A program made the position numbers and the translations under genes. Positions 62,774 through 64,000 of a DNA stretch of 64,000 nt are shown piece by piece. Origin of the DNA: Physcomitrium patens (Eukaryota; Streptophyta; Bryopsida; Funariales; Funariaceae); the NCBI RefSeq assembly GCF_000002425.4, contig NC_037254.1, positions 6,616,144 through 6,680,143 on the forward strand. The letters run 5' to 3'. Below the pieces are notes generated by a model that had not been told where the DNA came from, did no database searches, and was given only the letters and a program-made list of their open reading frames with translations. Within the stretch, counting starts at the first letter, position 1; every line of letters begins with the position of its first letter.

Positions 62774-63352
62774 ATGGACGTCAGACGAGTGTTGTGTCCG
62801 TTCTGTAGGGCTCGAGGCAACCCTAGTGGCATTTGCCGAACTGGGTACTACTCAGACTATGTAAGTAAGATGTAGCCGACAATGTTTCTTGTGGGGTCCA
62901 TTTATTTCATGTGACTTGTGTTGTTGGATGATGGATCAGGGCATCCTTCGCAATTACGGCGAAGCGAGATGGATATTTTTGCTTTTTAAGGGTGTATGTT
63001 TTTGTTTTTTGGAGTTAAAGTGCTTACAGTGTTTGTGTGGCCGCAGAAATTTTGGTAATTTGGATGGTAAGGGATGTGATGATTTTGGAGAGAGACTGCA
63101 CATGGTGAAAAGTGGTGTGATTTTGGGGAGGCGGAGACGGGGGGTAGGAATGACAGAAGGTGTGAGGATTAGGGAGGGGCAGTGAGAGACACGATCGGAA
63201 CTGAGGAAGTCCGAAGGACATCTACGTTGCATTGAGCACTGTGTCATCGGGAAACTTGGATTCAGCTGAGGTAGCAGGACGCATTTTCGTATGTGAAACC
63301 TTCTATTGGTATTTGTTTAGGCAGGGCTTTTGTTCTGCAGATACCTAAATAA
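62774..63352 (+). other. Possible upstream ORF in the OTU gene leader, with CPxC motif
   Basis: ATG at 62774 opens 29 codons containing VLCPFCRARG and GICRTGYYSDY, ending at a strong donor GTAAGTAAG (62861). The acceptor TTCTGCAG ends at 63340. If these join, the frame runs on as Ile-Pro-Lys and then stops TAA, followed after GCG by the main ATG in the same frame. Frame and stop are read directly; transcription and splicing are inferred. Upstream of the ATG the same frame also has CLSC. Such a leader peptide could reduce translation of the OTU protein. Confidence 0.35.
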
Positions 63353-63355
63353 GCG

Positions 63356-63976
63356 ATGGGTAAGAAAGGGCAAAGCTTGAAGGTGAAAGTTCATCGGCAC
63401 AAGGTATTTCTCTTTTCGCGGTCTCGCTCTGTACAATTTTGTTCTCCATTGAGGAGTCTTCATTTCTGTGTCTTGGAACCTTCTGACCGAGAGGCACTTC
63501 CCCATTTCATACACTCGTCTAGTAGGCCATTTGATGAAGCATGCCACGTATTATTTTGTTCTGCATGCGTAGCATTTCTATCTCTTACTTTGTGTATTTT
63601 CCAGCTCCGAATAGTGTTGATTTACGGGCTAGAGAAGTATGTCTAATTTCCTCGAATTAGTGCTCACTCTACCAGCAGGTTCTTTTCGAATGAGCATAAA
63701 AGTAATAATAGTTTTTACTTTTATTACGTAGACAGAGAGCCATTATGGCGGTTTCAGTAATGCGAGCTGATCAGTAGTTGAATTTGTTGTTAGTTGTGCT
63801 TGGCTGGTGTCACCCTTGCTGGTTACAATGAAGCAAACTTACTGATTTTCTTTATTTTATTGTCTTGATTCTTGCGAGTAGGATAAGACGAAGGAGATTG
63901 CAAGTCTTAATCAACAATTAGGGTTATTGGATCTCAAAGTTGTTCTGGTTACAGCCGATGGCAATTGTTTTTTCAG
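63356..63976 (+). CDS. OTU-domain deubiquitinase, 5' part (cut by the window end)
   Basis: Cysteine protease of the OTU family that removes ubiquitin. Two exons are visible. 63356-63403 encodes MGKKGQSLKVKVHRHK. 63882-63976 encodes 31 codons and two bases, running through IASLNQQLGLLDLKVVLVTA and then DGNCFFR, with the catalytic Cys in DGNC. The GT donor at 63977 opens the next intron. A short basic start, then a Leu-rich helix, then the catalytic block is the layout of OTUD3-type proteins. The start is the only ATG giving this layout. The catalytic His and the rest of the fold lie beyond the window, so completeness is unknown. Confidence 0.85.
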
Positions 63977-64000
63977 GTATACTTGCATCTAGTTATTTTA

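Overview
This is nuclear DNA of a land plant. The genes have GT-AG introns and plant-type families: a class A heat shock factor, a group III-like WRKY factor, the MYND amino-terminus of a plant UBP15-19 deubiquitinase, cytosolic ribosomal proteins eL32 and eL36, and mitoribosomal protein bTHX. Small gene islands of moderate GC sit in very AT-rich DNA full of (TA)n runs and decayed chromovirus-type Ty3/gypsy and Ty1/copia elements. That style suggests a bryophyte, most likely a moss of the Physcomitrium kind. The species is an inference from style, not a measured match.

Layout. 1-22.6 kb is a retrotransposon graveyard. A plus-strand chromovirus (LTRs near 2.82-3.25 and 9.71-10.26 kb) is split by a minus-strand chromovirus at 3561-8855. 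A decayed copia element follows at 10374-15086, then a solo gypsy LTR at 17.2-17.7 kb, then featureless AT-rich DNA. 22.6-27 kb holds a four-exon HSFA gene. 29.0-30.2 kb holds three-exon RPL32. 32.28-34.85 kb holds a 272-bp MITE next to a 2.3-kb element with terminal inverted repeats of about 110-125 bp, whose interior looks like captured gene sequence. 35.3-36.3 kb holds the bTHXm gene on the minus strand. 36.3-40.9 kb is AT-rich with no gene seen.

42.2-43.2 kb encodes a membrane-anchored MYND protein matching the amino-terminus of plant UBP15-19 but without the peptidase domain. 45.8-46.15 kb is intronless RPL36. 48.6-50.0 kb is a whole but heavily mutated protein kinase pseudogene. 50.65-52.4 kb is the 3' end of another chromovirus. 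57.5-59.5 kb is a four-exon WRKY gene with a variant heptapeptide and a hybrid zinc finger. 61.5-61.7 kb is a probable SINE with target-site duplications. 62.5-64 kb is the start of an OTU deubiquitinase gene, cut by the window end, with a possible in-frame upstream ORF.

The genes form no pathway. Three encode ribosomal proteins (two cytosolic, one mitochondrial), two encode stress-related transcription factors and two relate to deubiquitinases. Telomere-box motifs lie in several leaders. The most unusual items are the WRKY variant, the MYND-only UBP relative, the gene-capturing TIR element, the kinase pseudogene and the SINE.
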